A stretch of 64,000 bases of DNA from Fasciolopsis buskii (GCA_008360955.1 LUCM01006084.1:46209-110208); one strand, 5' to 3'; positions 1 to 12,179 are shown, counted from the first letter of the stretch. Program-made: numbers and translations. Notes: generated by a model not told the origin, from the sequence alone.

Positions 1-774
1 AAATTGACAGTTTTTCGGTTCAATTTAGCACTGACTGTTGGATGAGGATCATTTTGGCGGTACGTACATGTTCAAGAAGCCTTCTTGGTTTCTTGAGATA
101 GCAGTCCAGCTGTTTGACTTTGGATTTAACAGAATGTTTGTGTGCGCCAGACCGATGGTCTTTTGTCCTACTTCATTCTGGACATGACTCCTTCTTTGTA
201 CGGTGGGTCTAGAGTGACTCAGGGACTACCCGTTGTGGTTACGTACGGTGTGTGTGTGTGTGTGTGTGATTATCCGTTTACGGGCTTTTGTTATTTACCG
301 TCATATGCGCGAACAAATAATTATGTAGATTCTGCAAGTACGATGTCGGAACAGAACGAAAAAACAATATCGAGAATCCATTCGAATAGTGGAGAAAAAG
401 CTTTCCAAGTGATGCTTGAAAGTAATCCATTTTTTCCGACTCATTAGTATCCTCATAATACGCAAAACACAATAATTAATTGCCTTTGGACATGTAATAT
501 GAAGTCAAATATGTGCGTTACTATTGAACTACCGAGTGATATGTGATTAGCTCAATATCATCATTGTGATTCAATCGAAGTATTAATATCACGCTTCCAG
601 AAAAGAGGTGAACACGATAGTCCAATCAGTCCAACGCGAGCGATAAGGGCACGATGACAATGAACAACAAGTTACGAGAAGAATCCTTTCGAAGAAGACG
701 TTACCGGTCACATAGTGACTGAAAGTTGCAGTACCGCTATGTGGTGAAGTTCTACAAGAACCCTTGAGAGCCTA
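1..774. other. Intergenic, no gene seen
   Basis: No supported coding segment. A (TG)n tract sits at about 248-268. The two open frames around 140-470 overlap on opposite strands and have no recognisable content. Confidence 0.5.
248..268. repeat. (TG)n microsatellite
   Basis: About ten uninterrupted TG units. Confidence 0.9.
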
Positions 775-943
775 TTTTATCATTTACTTCCTTTATTATG
801 GAAACGAAAGTGTACATTATTTTTCAGGAGGCCGCGGCCAACAGAGGGCTGCCAAGTGGGGAAGTTGATCGGCGGTGGGAGGAATCGAACCCGCGACCCT
901 CAGGTCCAAATGCCACTACCTTATCCGTTTGGCTACTGCCGGC
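775..943 (-). repeat. SINE-A, tRNA-derived SINE
   Basis: On the minus strand the element starts with a tRNA-like head. The A-box region is a diverged GGCTACTGCC/CCAAACGGATAAGG type, and the B box reads GGGTTCGATTCC. A shared body follows, containing CTTGGCAGCCCTCTGTTGGCC and then GCCGCGGCC, and it ends in a conserved tail close to AATAAAGGAAGTAAATGATA. The same order of blocks occurs in at least seven other places in this window, which is the main evidence for a dispersed family. It directly abuts a SINE-B copy. Confidence 0.8.
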
Positions 944-951
944 ACGAAGAA

Positions 952-1122
952 GTAATGGCTAAGGTCTTCGACTCAAAATCTTTCGTCCCGCCTTCACATA
1001 GATATGCATAGCTGATAATTTTTAGCAGGGCATGAACAGCTGTACGGTGCTCCCAAACTTTTTCATTGCTCAGCCGATCGTTTAAATCATATGATGAAGA
1101 ATTTCGTTGATACGTAATCTCC
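952..1122 (+). repeat. SINE-B, second tRNA-derived SINE family
   Basis: Begins with TGGCTAAGGTCTTCGACTC, an A-box-like segment. It shares its body with the copies at 8258-8475 and 8811-9008: a CAGCTGTACGGTGCT-like block, a TCATTGCTCAGC-like block, then a tail matching ATGAAGAATTTCGT and ending in AATCTCC. It is more diverged than those copies, and its B box is eroded. It lies head-to-head with the SINE-A copy just upstream. Confidence 0.65.
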
Positions 1123-3979
1123 TGCAGCTAGCACAGAACCGGTCCAATCAAAAGGAATTTTTTGAAATAACGGACACTGAACCACATGCAATTTAGCCGT
1201 TCTGTTCTGTAGTAATTATTTGGGATGTTCCAAACCGCAGATTTTTCCAGGCAAACGTTTGAAAATATTATTCCGGAAACCGAACTGCACAACCACAAGT
1301 CAAGAAGTTGATTAGTTATATAACTACCGACATATGATTGTGCATGTGCTCGTTTTTTTTCACGTGACCTTTTAAAGCACCACAACCAACGTCATCCGGT
1401 TATTTTCAAAAGGGTCCTAAAATAGTGGTCTGACAATCCTGATATCGGCACTAGACTCGGCAGTTAGAAAGTTGGATACGTCAGAATTTGAACAGCCAAA
1501 ATAAAGTATTTCCTGATTGGGTAACTAGTCATCTAAGTGTATAAAAGATAATGTTAGTTGTATGGATTCAGTAAATTAATGAACGGTAGGTCTAGGGCTC
1601 ACGGAATGAAATCAAAACGTGACACTCAGTGTGCTGTGTATTTCCTCCAAGGTGTATCAGTAGAATGTAAACAAAAATGAGGAACTATGTCAGATGGTAC
1701 GTGCAAAGAGCTAGTTAGTGAGTAGAAGAAACTCGGAAAATGAATTGTTATCGGACTATGAAAAACAAAAGAAAAGAGCATGCTTTATCTTCTTGTTGCA
1801 CGTGCTTTCAAAACCCTATTGATATGAATTGGTTTTTCTCTATTTGGTCATTACAGTCACGGACATCACAACTCTCCGTTTCACAAAAGACACCCTGGCA
1901 AACAAACCGATTCTTCTCTTGATTTCATTGCCAAATCCCACACTCGTCAAACCCGAATGAGATCGAAAATGAACCGTGAACCATACAAATAGAAGTTCCG
2001 TTTATTTAGTTAGTTAGCATGGTGATCATGGTATCGGGAACAGGACCCGGGAACTCGATCTTGTAGGACAGTTGTACCAAACTGCTTCTACCAGGTACTT
2101 GATAAAGATCATTCGAAAAATATCTGCAGAACTGTGAATCTGTGTGTGTGTGTGTGCAGGTGTTTGTTCGCGTCGATCGCAATGCAAAAGCCACTTCTTT
2201 TGCGCACACAGACAACAAAACAGTTAGGTTTCTAGGGCAAAACACACAATAGCGATTGAAGGAACCGGAGGAATTTCGTATTATTATATTCACAATCGTG
2301 TTGGAATTTCCTTCTTTGTTATGGAATTTACTTCCAATATGACCGTGAACAACTCTGTCTACTGCTTATTATTGGTCGATTAGTTTTCAACGTTCAGGTA
2401 TGGAGTAGCTTAGAAATTTTTAACTGACCCAGTTAGATCGATCTAGTTGACGAGTGAAGAAACTCTGCGCTGCAGAATGTCTTGTCCAGTGGTTATGATA
2501 GTGTGATTGGTGACCGATTTTTCTTCTTTGATTTGTTTTGTCTAGTTGTTTGGCTGTTTGTTTGCCTGATTAAGTCCACATCTAGGAGACAAGGTTCATT
2601 CGACAGAATGTTATCTACCGGACTTCTTTAGTTTTCTCCGGTGTAAAATGGAGCGGGCAATCGAAGATTTTATCAATTCAAACAAAATAATTATGTAAAC
2701 TTATGCTAAGCACCTCACCTATGCGGGAAATCAATACGGAACTCCAAAAGCAGTGTTTGTGGTTGTGTTTCATAGCTCAGTTCGATAGTTTGTGGCTCTG
2801 TAATCGCTGCGTTCGGCATTTGGATTACAAATACCTTGTTGCCTATCACGGTCGCATCGGCAATCCGTACGCGACAACCTCTGCTCTTCTGTGGATTCAT
2901 ATTCATCTTGCCCCTACGTTTACCCTTGATTCTTTGCCCGGATCCCGAATTCCTGACGGGACTCAGGTGGACGTATTGATGAACCCTTAGGGGCGAAACA
3001 AACAAGTACTTAACCATGTTCGAAGTTGAATTTCTTGAATTTTTAAGTAAACTTAATGGACAATGTTCAAATTTATAACGTAAGAAGCAGGCAGGAATTT
3101 CTTAGGATATGTATTGTGCTAGGTTAAATCAACAGTACACTAAGTTTTATTATCCCTTGTTGTTCGGTTCAAAGGCAACTTCGATAGATGTAACGGGATT
3201 ATAGGCGCTGTATAGCAGTAGTAGTGGTGGTAGTAGTAGTAGTAGTAATAATAATAATAATAATAGTAGTAGTAGTAGTAATTTTGGTTGTGTTGTTAAT
3301 CCAAACAAAAACCTTGACAACACTCCTTTCCTCCCGTCTGGCTACTTACATGTGCTGGAGAATTTTGTGTGCTCTTCCGTATTGTTTTTTCCTAATTGGC
3401 TAAAACTCATTTTTTCATAAAAGACTGTTGTAACCAGTGTGATCTACTTTTGCCCTGGGCTCCTGATTCCGAATACACATCCCCTCTCCACAATTCAATC
3501 ACAATGATGATGATAAAGTTTAGCCCCTCGTCAACTCGTGTCCCAGTGAAAAAGTTATCGAGAGGAAATAGTCATGTGTTGTGTGCGCTGTGTTAGCATT
3601 GCAGGAGAGGAAACCCGTAACAAAGCTTCGACATCGCACTTTATATCGGACGCGCCGCACTGTTCAATATATCAAAAAGAGTTCAAATTGGTTTAAAGAA
3701 TAACTATGACTCTAATGCTGCAATCAGAAAGCAGTCTTACCAGCCTGGTTGTTAATACCTTGGTATCCGTTGGATCTGCCGTTGCGGACATGATTTAATG
3801 TATCCAAATATAATGATATTCTAATAGTAATGATAACAGTATTTATTGTTACCATTAGGGACCAACTCGAGTTTGATCGACGGACTAACCTGATGGTAGG
3901 ATTCGAAAAGGTCCTAATTAATCCGCAGCGAATGGCCATTCCACTCGGGCAGATACACAGATTATCACAGATAACCTCT
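1123..3979. other. Intergenic, only simple repeats
   Basis: No coding segment I can support. Contents are a short (TG)n at about 2140-2157 and a trinucleotide tract at 3217-3282. The remaining open frames are short, unrelated to known families by eye and often overlap on both strands. Confidence 0.45.
3217..3282. repeat. (AGT)n/(AAT)n compound microsatellite
   Basis: Runs of AGT, then AAT, then AGT again, about 22 trinucleotide units in all. Confidence 0.9.
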
Positions 3980-4147
3980 TAACTTTTTACTTCCAGCATT
4001 AATGAAACGAAACTGTGCATTATTTTCCGGGAAGAGTGCAGCGGCCCACAGAGAGCTGCCAGGTAGAAAAGTGTACCGGCGGTGGGTGGATTCGGACCGG
4101 CGACCTTCAAGTCCGAACTCCAGGACCTAACGCGTTTGACCATCTTA
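3980..4147 (-). repeat. SINE-A copy
   Basis: The minus-strand copy shows the family blocks in order. The tRNA-like head includes the B-box remnant GGTCCGAATCC. The CTGGCAGCTCTCTGTGGGCC block and the AATGCACAGTTTCGTTTCATT tail follow. It is diverged, with several substitutions in both promoter boxes. Confidence 0.75.
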
Positions 4148-4149
4148 TT

Positions 4150-5390
4150 TGCGAGCGCATGTCAATCTTACACCGTCGAAATAGTTTTAGGCTACTTATT
4201 TGCCACATTGCATCTCATATGTCGTCTTTTATCAAAGTTCCCGCCAATTTTCTACAAAAATCATCAATATTATACTTGACAAGTCCATTCGTAATTCATG
4301 CCGATTTGCGACCAGACATAGTAATAGGCTCTTCAACCGATCATAAGCGTTCTCACTTACAGACAAAGCATCCAGTATATAAACTAATTCAGCTGCGTCT
4401 GACCAAGAGTTAATCCAGCAATGAGTTCGTTAGATTCTTTTGGCTGAAAAGCTCTATCGTACCATTTTACAGTCACGATCTCGCTTCTATGGTGTGCATA
4501 CAGTTGGAATGAAGACGGATCACCGCCTCCTGTGAGTTTATAGTTTCTGAGCACCGGCAGTGATCACCCCCCAGAGGCCGGTAATATAAGTGTTTGAAAC
4601 GCTGATACCGAATTCGACTGATAACGGTGAGCCACGCATCCATAAGCACTATCCAATAGGCACTGAAATGACTTCGATCCAAACTACACTGCTCGAGACA
4701 GCGAGAAGACCGCAGCAGCTGGAAGACACGTTCATGGGAGTTCATTTACAACAAGGGTGAAGCGAAGAATTGTTTTCCAGTGTTCATTCCAAAGCTTTGA
4801 CAATAATACATAAGTTAAAATGGTAGCCAGACTCCGAGTGAGCAAACTGTATGCACAATGTTACCGACCGATTCGGCGAAATGCCTTCACAACTTTTCCT
4901 GTTTCGTTCTAACGATGGAACAAACAGAAATTTTACTGGGGACAATTCTGTGATCCACTTTCATTTGACCAAACTAAAATGGACGCTCAGTGCGAAAACC
5001 CAGTGCTATAGACAGGCAACCAGGAACCAACGTCACTGATACAAGTCGAACATTTCCGGACCAGTTTGATGGACGCACGTTGAAGAGATCGGGCGAATGA
5101 AAAACCGTAAATTATCACTTACCATTCCGGTATCATTCATTTTTAATGGAACCCAATCAAAACGCTGGTGCCGTTATCACTCAGAACAGACAAGGGAGGC
5201 GGAATAATGTCATCAAGACCAAAAGATTACAAACAAACGCTACAAAATGTTCCTCTTCAATGGAGCTAAATTTCGGAAATTCGAAAACAGAAAAAATAAT
5301 ACAGACGCAGTTGCAAAGCATCTATTGCTATTCTAAAACAATTACATATAAAAAATCAAATCACCAAGACGGGATTTGAAAATCTAAGCC
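4150..5390. other. Intergenic, nothing supported
   Basis: No convincing exon, RNA gene or transposon domain was seen. Open frames of 60-90 codons occur but carry no recognisable motif. Confidence 0.4.
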
Positions 5391-5394
5391 CTAA

Positions 5395-6205
5395 AGCATC
5401 GAACGGATCTCACATGTATGGATTATCAAAGGTGCACTGTCAGCTAAGACCAATACTCTCGATGACAATATATTTGTGTGATTCGCTGGCTCACATAATC
5501 ATTTGATCCCATTAAAAAGACTTGTCTACAATGAGTCTCCAACCCTACACTTGACTTCGATGAAATTGCTCAAAACAAGACCATGCTCTCCTTGGACGCT
5601 GCATCACATCTCACCGACGTCCCGCTACCAGAGGTTGCGAACAATTTATGACTACATGCAGCAACACGTCCTATTTGAAGCAGCTTGTCCTATCTAGTGT
5701 TATGAACGTTCAATTTCTGTGCAATGGACAATCCTATCGACAAGTTGATAGTGTAGTAATGAGATCATCACCTGCTCCCTTGCTTGCAGACATCTTTATG
5801 AAGAAATTCGAAAGATAGGAACTAAATCTTGGCGTGAGCAACTAGCATCGAGATCTAGATGACATATTTGGGGCATCCAGTGCAGCTGCAAATATCCTTG
5901 AGGTGTTAGGACGTTTCATTCCTTTTCGTGGTACGTATCTATCGAAGAAAAAAGACAAATCAATTGAGAGAAAGGACTATAGAAAGCCTATCCGAGTGAG
6001 GCTGTAAATGACTTTCTGCAGGGCGGTTCCACTCAGCCGTAAACGAAACCTAATTCAGGGTCTAGTACAACGAGCTAGGGAAATTTGTTTGCCTGGAACG
6101 CTACTAAGTAAACCGATCCAACTGCATAATATTTTCTGTGGGAGCTAATTAAACTGTACATGAAAGATGTTAATCCAGAAATAAGGCAGTAAACCATTCA
6201 CACCC
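5395..6205 (+). mobile_element. Decayed Penelope-like element, reverse transcriptase fragment
   Basis: Several separate blocks, read across frameshifts and stops, match the order of a Penelope-like (PLE) reverse transcriptase. YGLSKVH (about 5417) is the fingers motif and is followed by LRPILS. MLSLDAASHLTDVPL (about 5582) corresponds to the aspartate-containing catalytic block. SSPAPLLADIFMKKFER (5766-5816) corresponds to the next RT block. VPLSRKRNLIQGLVQRA (about 6022) corresponds to the region after the active site. The second catalytic block and any GIY-YIG endonuclease were not found. There are many in-frame stops, so the copy is dead. The clade assignment rests on motif order seen by eye, since no alignment could be run. 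Confidence 0.65.
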
Positions 6206-6210
6206 CGCTC

Positions 6211-6213
<3 letters not shown>

Positions 6214-6254
<41 letters not shown>
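6214..6254. repeat. (TA)n microsatellite
   Basis: About 20 TA units immediately downstream of the Penelope-like fragment. Confidence 0.95.
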
Positions 6255-6256
<2 letters not shown>

Positions 6257-6420
6257 GGACTTTGTGGCGCCAGGAGTGCGCATGGAAGCTCTTCGTCGAA
6301 GACTTCACAGAAGAACCATAACTGTGAATCGTTGATAATTCTTTGTCAGTTGGGCTGGGCCAACCTTAGGCACGAGGGCAGAATGCCCCCATGGGCACTC
6401 CTGACACCACAAATTCCATT
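6254..6420. repeat. Imperfect inverted repeat (28-nt arms)
   Basis: Arms at 6254-6281 and 6393-6420 are reverse complements with about four mismatches. They centre on TGTGGCGCCAGGAGTGC and GCACTCCTGACACCACA. The spacer is about 110 nt. This may be the ends of a small transposon-derived repeat. Confidence 0.55.
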
Positions 6421-6589
6421 CTGGTGATACCAATCCGGAATTTACAAGTAGAAGGATGCTTGAACAAGAGAGTACCGGGTACGTATACCTGACGAGCGAC
6501 CTTAACCGCCAAACCGGTCGTGTGCTTCCGGGCAAGTTTTGTTCACGAATCCAGATACTACTCACTATATATATACATCACTGTCCCTG

Positions 6590-8257
6590 TTTTGAGCTAA
6601 AACGTCAGTTATTTTGAAAAATATTCAGTGCCGCTGAGTTGAAAGCATTCAGCTGAGTTCATCCGGTTATTGTTCAAATACTCAATGGTCGGCTACCATT
6701 GGGCACCATATCCAAGTGTGGTTATCTGTTCATCTGCTCTCTTAGAGGTTGATCACGAGGATCCAAGAACATCATCCACTTTGGTTAAGAACCGGAGTCA
6801 CAAAAGTGACTGAACCCTCGGACAACACGGAGCATTCAGTGGACATCGAAAGCTCATTTACGGTCATCTGCAGAGGTCCATGATATGAATCTTATCTAAT
6901 CTAATCTAATCTAATCTAATCTAATCGGAGAATATCATACTATGTGCTGGTGAGCAGTAGCGACCGAGTTTCGTAATCCGGAACTGTGCAAACAAAAACG
7001 ACAGCTCCGCAGTCCGAAACTGTCCCAATCGAAAAGTATGACGTGACCAATCATTTGATTAACTCAGTTCCTTATCAGCGTAGGTCACATTGTTGTTTTG
7101 TTTCGAACTTGAGAACTGAGCTCTCCTAATATCCCCTCTTTTTAACCCATATGCTATTGCAAAAGCGTGAGAATGAATAATGGAAAACACTTATTCACTC
7201 CATTCATGTTTTGTGACGTATGGGAATTATTCACCATCAGCATGTGTTTATATTATCAAATGCAAGTGATCCTGATTGGTGGCATATCGTCTAGCCAATG
7301 GTATCGGTAACGTATTTGGACTTCGTCCTCGTGTGTTACCAAGGTGCTGATTGGCTGGCGGTGTATGCAGCCTACAACAAAGTTGTGCTGGACTCTATCA
7401 CGTGATTTCCGGATGGACTCACCACAAGGCCTTTTTTGCCTCCTACCACGCCCGATCTTTTCTTCTTGCAGCAGCTTCCGGTCTCTCTGGGATTTAGTTG
7501 TGTGATAAATAAGGGAGTTAAACGATCGCTTTAAATGTTGAATCATTATTTTTATCTTAGTGGGCCTTAACATTACTGAACGCCTCTCCGCGATCGATAA
7601 ATGTTTCACTAACTTATTTGCCGATTGCAATCATGCATTGCTCTCTTACTTAGTTGACTGGATATCTTACTTAACCACACGTTATTCTAATCATATAGGT
7701 CAATGGATTGCTTTTATGTCTTACTTTGCCTTTCAAGATACCCTTACAGTCTTTTCTGAGTGATTGGTTACGATAGAAAAAATTGTTTCAACCTTGTTTT
7801 TCTCAGTACCCTCCTCATACTGCTGCTGTTCGGGCCAAGTGTTACGTACTTGAATGAACAAAAGAATTTTCTAATCTCACATGTTCTGGTAGATTGGAGT
7901 TTAAAACTCTCCCCGTCTTCATTAGATTTCAAAAAAGACTAAAAGTCACATTGTTGAACCTTACTCCGTACAAATAGGCCGACCTTCTCATGATCGTAAT
8001 TACACTCCCGTCTTTATTGTGATTGTCACTACTGATAAGTCAGTCCACACCAGGCGTTCACTCGTTCGCCGTTAGTGTGTTCGAAATGTTTCATCGCCAG
8101 TCTGTTTTTTGTGTTTGTGCACAAGCGAACTGTTCGAATTTGGATCACATGAAAACAAATTACTAAATCTAACAGTGTCACCTTGTCACAATCGATATCT
8201 TAAAAAATCTCTAACAACTGCCTTCCTTGATTTGTGAAAACCAATGGCATATTAGTA
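6590..8257. other. Intergenic with pentamer repeat
   Basis: Holds a (TCTAA)n tract at 6894-6926. A minus-strand frame at 7256-7630 includes a charged stretch that ends at a GTGAGT-type donor near 7425, but it has no recognisable domain. Nothing else could be supported. Confidence 0.4.
6894..6926. repeat. (ATCTA)n pentanucleotide repeat
   Basis: Six to seven uninterrupted copies of the pentamer. Confidence 0.9.
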
Positions 8258-8475
8258 ATAGGAGATTGAATGTTTCCACGAAATAATTCACCATGTGATA
8301 TCATCGCTCAACTCACCATAAAGAAACCTTGGAAGCACTGTACAGCTGTTTCATCCAGCTTGTCAGGAATCATCAGCAGTGCATTTATTCCATCTCGCGC
8401 CCCAACTTGGGACCGCGAACCCGAACAAGGACTGAAACGTTTCTGAGTTCGATACGCCTTAGCCATTTACGCTAC
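8258..8475 (-). repeat. SINE-B copy
   Basis: On the minus strand it runs from a tRNA-like head (ATGGCTAAGGCGTATCGAAC, then B box GGGTTCGCGGTCC) through GATGATTCCTGACAAGCTGG and AGTGCTTCCAAGGTTTCTTT to a tail ending in CAATCTCCTA. It is very similar to the plus-strand copy at 8811-9008, so the pair forms an inverted repeat of about 200 bp. Confidence 0.8.
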
Positions 8476-8689
8476 CGGGCAGGCTCTGAACTGGTTTGTT
8501 TGAACTTCATTCACGGTGATGTTGACCTAGCCGTCATCTTGATTTGGCACGGTTGATGTTCCGCTAGCTTACGCGATCGTACCTACACATAACTGTATAG
8601 TATGACTTCTCTGAGGTAGCCTAAGTACGAACGAAGGCTTTTGGAATATAAAACCTATCACAGCTTGATTACTTGATACATTTAGTAGT

Positions 8690-8805
8690 TGCGGATTGAA
8701 TGGTTTCCATGAAATAATTGCCACTATGTTTGATTATCATCGCTCAACTCACCATAAAGGGAAGGCATGGAGCAGTTTACAGTCTGTCTTCATCCTTTTT
8801 AGGTA
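8690..8805 (-). repeat. SINE-B, 3' half only
   Basis: This matches the tail half of the neighbouring SINE-B copies on the minus strand (the ATTATTTCATGGAAACC-type end and the ATGGTGAGTTGAGCGATGAT block). The tRNA-like head is missing, as expected for 5' truncation during LINE-driven insertion. Confidence 0.7.
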
Positions 8806-8810
8806 TATGT

Positions 8811-9008
8811 GTGCTAAGGCGTTCGACTCAGAATTCGTTTCGTCCCGGGTTCGCGTCTAAGGTCGGGCGCGGTCTACATCTGCACTGCTGATGATTCCTG
8901 ACAAGCTGGATGAAACAGTTGTGCAGTGCTTCCAAGGTTTCTTTATGATGAGTTGAGCGATGATATCTGATGATGAATTATTTCACGAAAACCTTCAATC
9001 TCCTACGG
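8811..9008 (+). repeat. SINE-B copy, best preserved
   Basis: Head GTGCTAAGGCGTTCGACTC, B box CGGGTTCGCGTC, then GATGATTCCTGACAAGCTGG, TGCAGTGCTTCCAAGG, a TGAGTTGAGCGATGATATC block and the tail CAATCTCCTA. The head has recognisable pol III A and B boxes. It lies in opposite orientation to the two copies immediately upstream. Confidence 0.8.
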
Positions 9009-9208
9009 CTGAAATTGACTTTTTGTTTCAGTATTTAACAAAGTGAACCCTAAGAGTTTGAAAAGAAGCGAGATTTTTCGAGTGGATCGATGAAATGCTG
9101 TTGCTGATCTTCATTATACAACTTCATATTTCTCCCTTTTCGACTATCATATACATATTCTATGTCGTTTAAAGCTCGAATTATGAATCTTATCGATTCC
9201 CTGTCCAG

Positions 9209-9384
9209 TATTGGATCTTGATGATTACGTATATCATCGTCGGTTACTCTGTCTAATTTGGTTATCGAATGGAACCAATGCGCCCAAATCTACAGCTGCA
9301 CAGGATTCTGTTCACCTCAATTCCCTTGTACCGGATATTTTATCCAAAATGGATTTAGTCAATGGTATTAGTTTTCGTGGTAAT
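9209..9384 (+). CDS. Candidate internal exon, unknown product
   Basis: A 58-codon open stretch lies between a plausible acceptor (TTCCCTGTCCAG, ending at 9208) and a strong donor (GTGAGT at 9385). It enters with two bases completing a split codon and leaves in phase 0. The residues include a cysteine-containing start, the sequon NGT, and a C-terminal run LVPDILSKMDLVNGISFRG with amphipathic helical character. I do not recognise it, and no partner exon was found. A chance frame of this length beside a donor-like site is quite possible. Confidence 0.25.
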
Positions 9385-9658
9385 GTGAGTAGCCAATTGC
9401 TGCTCTTATGAAATAAAGAGAAAAAAATCACTTTTATCGAAAAATTCAATTGGTCGATTAATTGAGCCGAGGTTTTCCGATGAAATCGGATCTAGGATAC
9501 TCAAGAAATCCGGATGTTAAATCCGAATTTCCTACGGACACGAACCCAGATTTGGACTTTTGACGAGAACAATAATTTTCCTGGGCGAATATTCAAGTTT
9601 TCAAGCAGAACAAAATTCTTGTCACCGCGTCACATACTACTTGTACCTGACACATGAG

Positions 9659-9697
9659 CGCGTGCGCGCGCGCGGACACACACACACACACGCGCAC
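9659..9697. repeat. (CG)n(CA)n alternating tract
   Basis: GCGCGTGCGCGCGCGCG followed by (AC)n and CGCGCAC. It is purely alternating purine-pyrimidine over nearly 40 bp, which can form Z-DNA. Confidence 0.85.
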
Positions 9698-10365
9698 ATT
9701 ACCACTGTTACTATTAGGGAATTGTCCACGTGGAACTGAATCCGTTACCTCCCCGTACCAACTGTGCAAGTGTTTGAAACGCGGCACACGCGAGTCCAAT
9801 CTCGGGCACCGTTCCATACACTGGATTCGCAGAGGGCTTCTGCAGTTTGTTGGAATGTCACAAATACACTTTTCTCGCCCGATTTGTCAACTTGTATGAC
9901 ATCATTTTCTATTGTTAGCGGCATTTTTTATCATCCGTGGAAAGTTCAAGTGCAGCTGAACCGAGTTCTGACTACAAAGTTTATTGGCCTTCGACGTATC
10001 TGGATCCGGAAACAGTGTCAGGACTAGAGTGAGCAGGTGTTCGGAATCGCACTGGATTCATCCGATCTTAAGATCAATCGCATTTTGATGGATATAAACG
10101 TCGAACAGTGGGTACCGGATAAAATGCGACCTGGGACTTTGTAATAAAACCAGGTCACAATTTCGGGACTAGTCGTACACTGGTGTGAAACAATGTGACA
10201 ATTAAATCCTGTGAATGGGAAATGATGAAAAAGTGACGAGTCCTCGAAAGGCAATGAAAGCAAAGCAGGGAAATACTGCGCAGTTAAACAAAGATTGAAC
10301 TATTTGAGCCCCGGATGTTGTCCGGTACCTGCTCTTTACTCGAAGCCACACCTGCAGGCTTTGCA

Positions 10366-10388
10366 CACACACGCACACACACACACGA
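10366..10388. repeat. (CA)n microsatellite
   Basis: CA repeats interrupted by one CG. Confidence 0.85.
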
Positions 10389-11999
10389 TGGCAACCTGTA
10401 AACGAGTAGAGCTATGCCACACCAGTTAGTGGTCACCGATGTGAATATAATTGGCTCATGGTTTAGTGTTTGGGGTGATGTTTGCCTCTCACCAGAACGC
10501 AATGCACAGGCCAACGAATCTAGTCCGGCAAAAGAAATTTCCACATGCTTCGGCGCTGTTGTGGTTGCTCAAATGAAGCCGCATGGTCAAGAAGTCTGTG
10601 GCCACCCAGTTTGGAATCGTTCCACTACTATTCACGTCCTTGGGAAGCAACGACTGGACTTCAGTTCAAGTCTCTCGGATCGACCTCGTCAACTGTTTAA
10701 AATTAAATTTAAAACTTAAATTCCGCAAATATTTCCACAATAAACAGCTCGATTGTTTCGTTCGTTGCCAAGTTAGCCCTGTAAACAGGTAAGTCATTTT
10801 GCTGAGTATTTTACCCGTCAGCAGGGAAAAATTGGTCAAACTACCGTATGATCGTGAATCGTGCTAAATGGATAGGACAGTCCGACTGTTCGGTTTTACA
10901 ATTCACATTAGAGCATAAGATTGATACAATTTTGTATGCACGACCAGAGATATCTATTGTGAGGTTAGACTATGAGCTGGTATCAAAAAATCAAAATGAC
11001 ATTGTCTCGGTAGGATCAGTCATGTGACGGTGGGGATAGATCAGGTTTGGGAAGCAGCATTGTTCAGCAATCTTGTCGGCACTCAGGCGAATGACGCGCG
11101 GGCTTAAAATCTGAACAACTGTAATCCAGGAGACAACGTGGGGAATCGCTTATTCGTCCGAACTCTGGAACAGAAAAAAAAGGTCTAATTTTCGTAACGT
11201 GTTCACAGGCGAACTGCGGCGAAGTTCGATATGAAAATCAAATAAGAAGCAATCTGTGCGATAGACTACGGGCAATCGACCAATGAACCTTATCCTGTGG
11301 GTACTTATGTAAACGATTTGCCTATGACGAATAAAAGCAGTTGTGTAAATCGGCCAAAAGGCTGTTTTAATCACTCCCGCTTGACTAAGCGGGGCGTGAT
11401 TGAACAAGAATCGAGGCGACTGACTGAAGGCGTTAGAGCTAGCAATAGCGATCAACTAGATTTTCAAACACACATCGACCAATAAAGTTGATCGTGATTG
11501 ATCGATCCAAAATTGTCAGTACAACAACAGCCAGCTGTGATCGGTCAACGATTGATTTACCAACGGGCATACTTGGATTCGCACAGATACGGAACTGTAT
11601 TCTGAGGACATTGAAAATGAAGAAAATGGTAGTGGTCCTAGTGGGCCAATTAAATAGATACGTGATCGATCGGCCTGAAAAGATGCATACGCACTTTTTG
11701 CTACTCCATGACCAATCCATGTGGTATGCAGCCGACTGTGATGAACACAGAAGCGCAACTGGCTTCCTAAGTTGGGTTCATTCGTATTTGCGGTAGCTGT
11801 CGATCTAGCCGACTCCGTAGATGGCATCAAGTGGTTACCAGTGCCGGATGAAAGCTGGCCCTGTGCTTGCTTCTACGACAAATTAGACAGCTTTCTCACG
11901 AATTGCCGAGTCGGTTACCAATGCTATACCTTCTGTGATTAGGCCGATTTAGTTTGTGCACGTAAAGACACTTACACTAAGAACATCACAATGACGTAC

Positions 12000-12176
12000 T
12001 AACCAGGCGGATAAGGTCGTGACGTTTGGACATGAATGTCGCGGGTTCGAATCCTTCCACTGCCGGTCAACTTGCCCACTTGGCAGCCCTCTGTTGGTCG
12101 TGGTTCCCTTCCTGAAAGATGACGCACACTTTCGTTATTTCACTAATAAACGAAGCAAGAAGGTAAAAGATAAAGA
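12000..12176 (+). repeat. SINE-A copy
   Basis: Head with AGGCGGATAAGGTCGTGACG and a perfect B box GGGTTCGAATCC, then CTTGGCAGCCCTCTGTTGG, and a tail ending in GGTAAAAGATAAAGATA. The repeated AAAGATA at the end shows the short-repeat type of SINE tail. Confidence 0.85.
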
Positions 12177-12179
12177 TAG

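Larger units (their letters stand above)
9010..11998. other. Intergenic with CA/CG microsatellites and a candidate exon
   Basis: Apart from the candidate exon at 9209-9384, this block holds purine-pyrimidine alternating tracts at 9659-9697 and a (CA)n at about 10366-10388. Overlapping 100-codon frames on both strands near 11440-11830 have no recognisable content. Confidence 0.4.

Noticed and set aside
7256..7630. 124-codon minus-strand frame as a gene
   Set aside because: Basic charged composition and one GTGAGT site are suggestive, but there is no recognisable domain and no partner exon. A 21-codon exon inside it could not be distinguished from chance.
11439..11830. Overlapping 100-codon frames on both strands
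   Set aside because: Both strands are open over the same DNA, which points to low stop density and not to coding. Neither has a recognisable motif.
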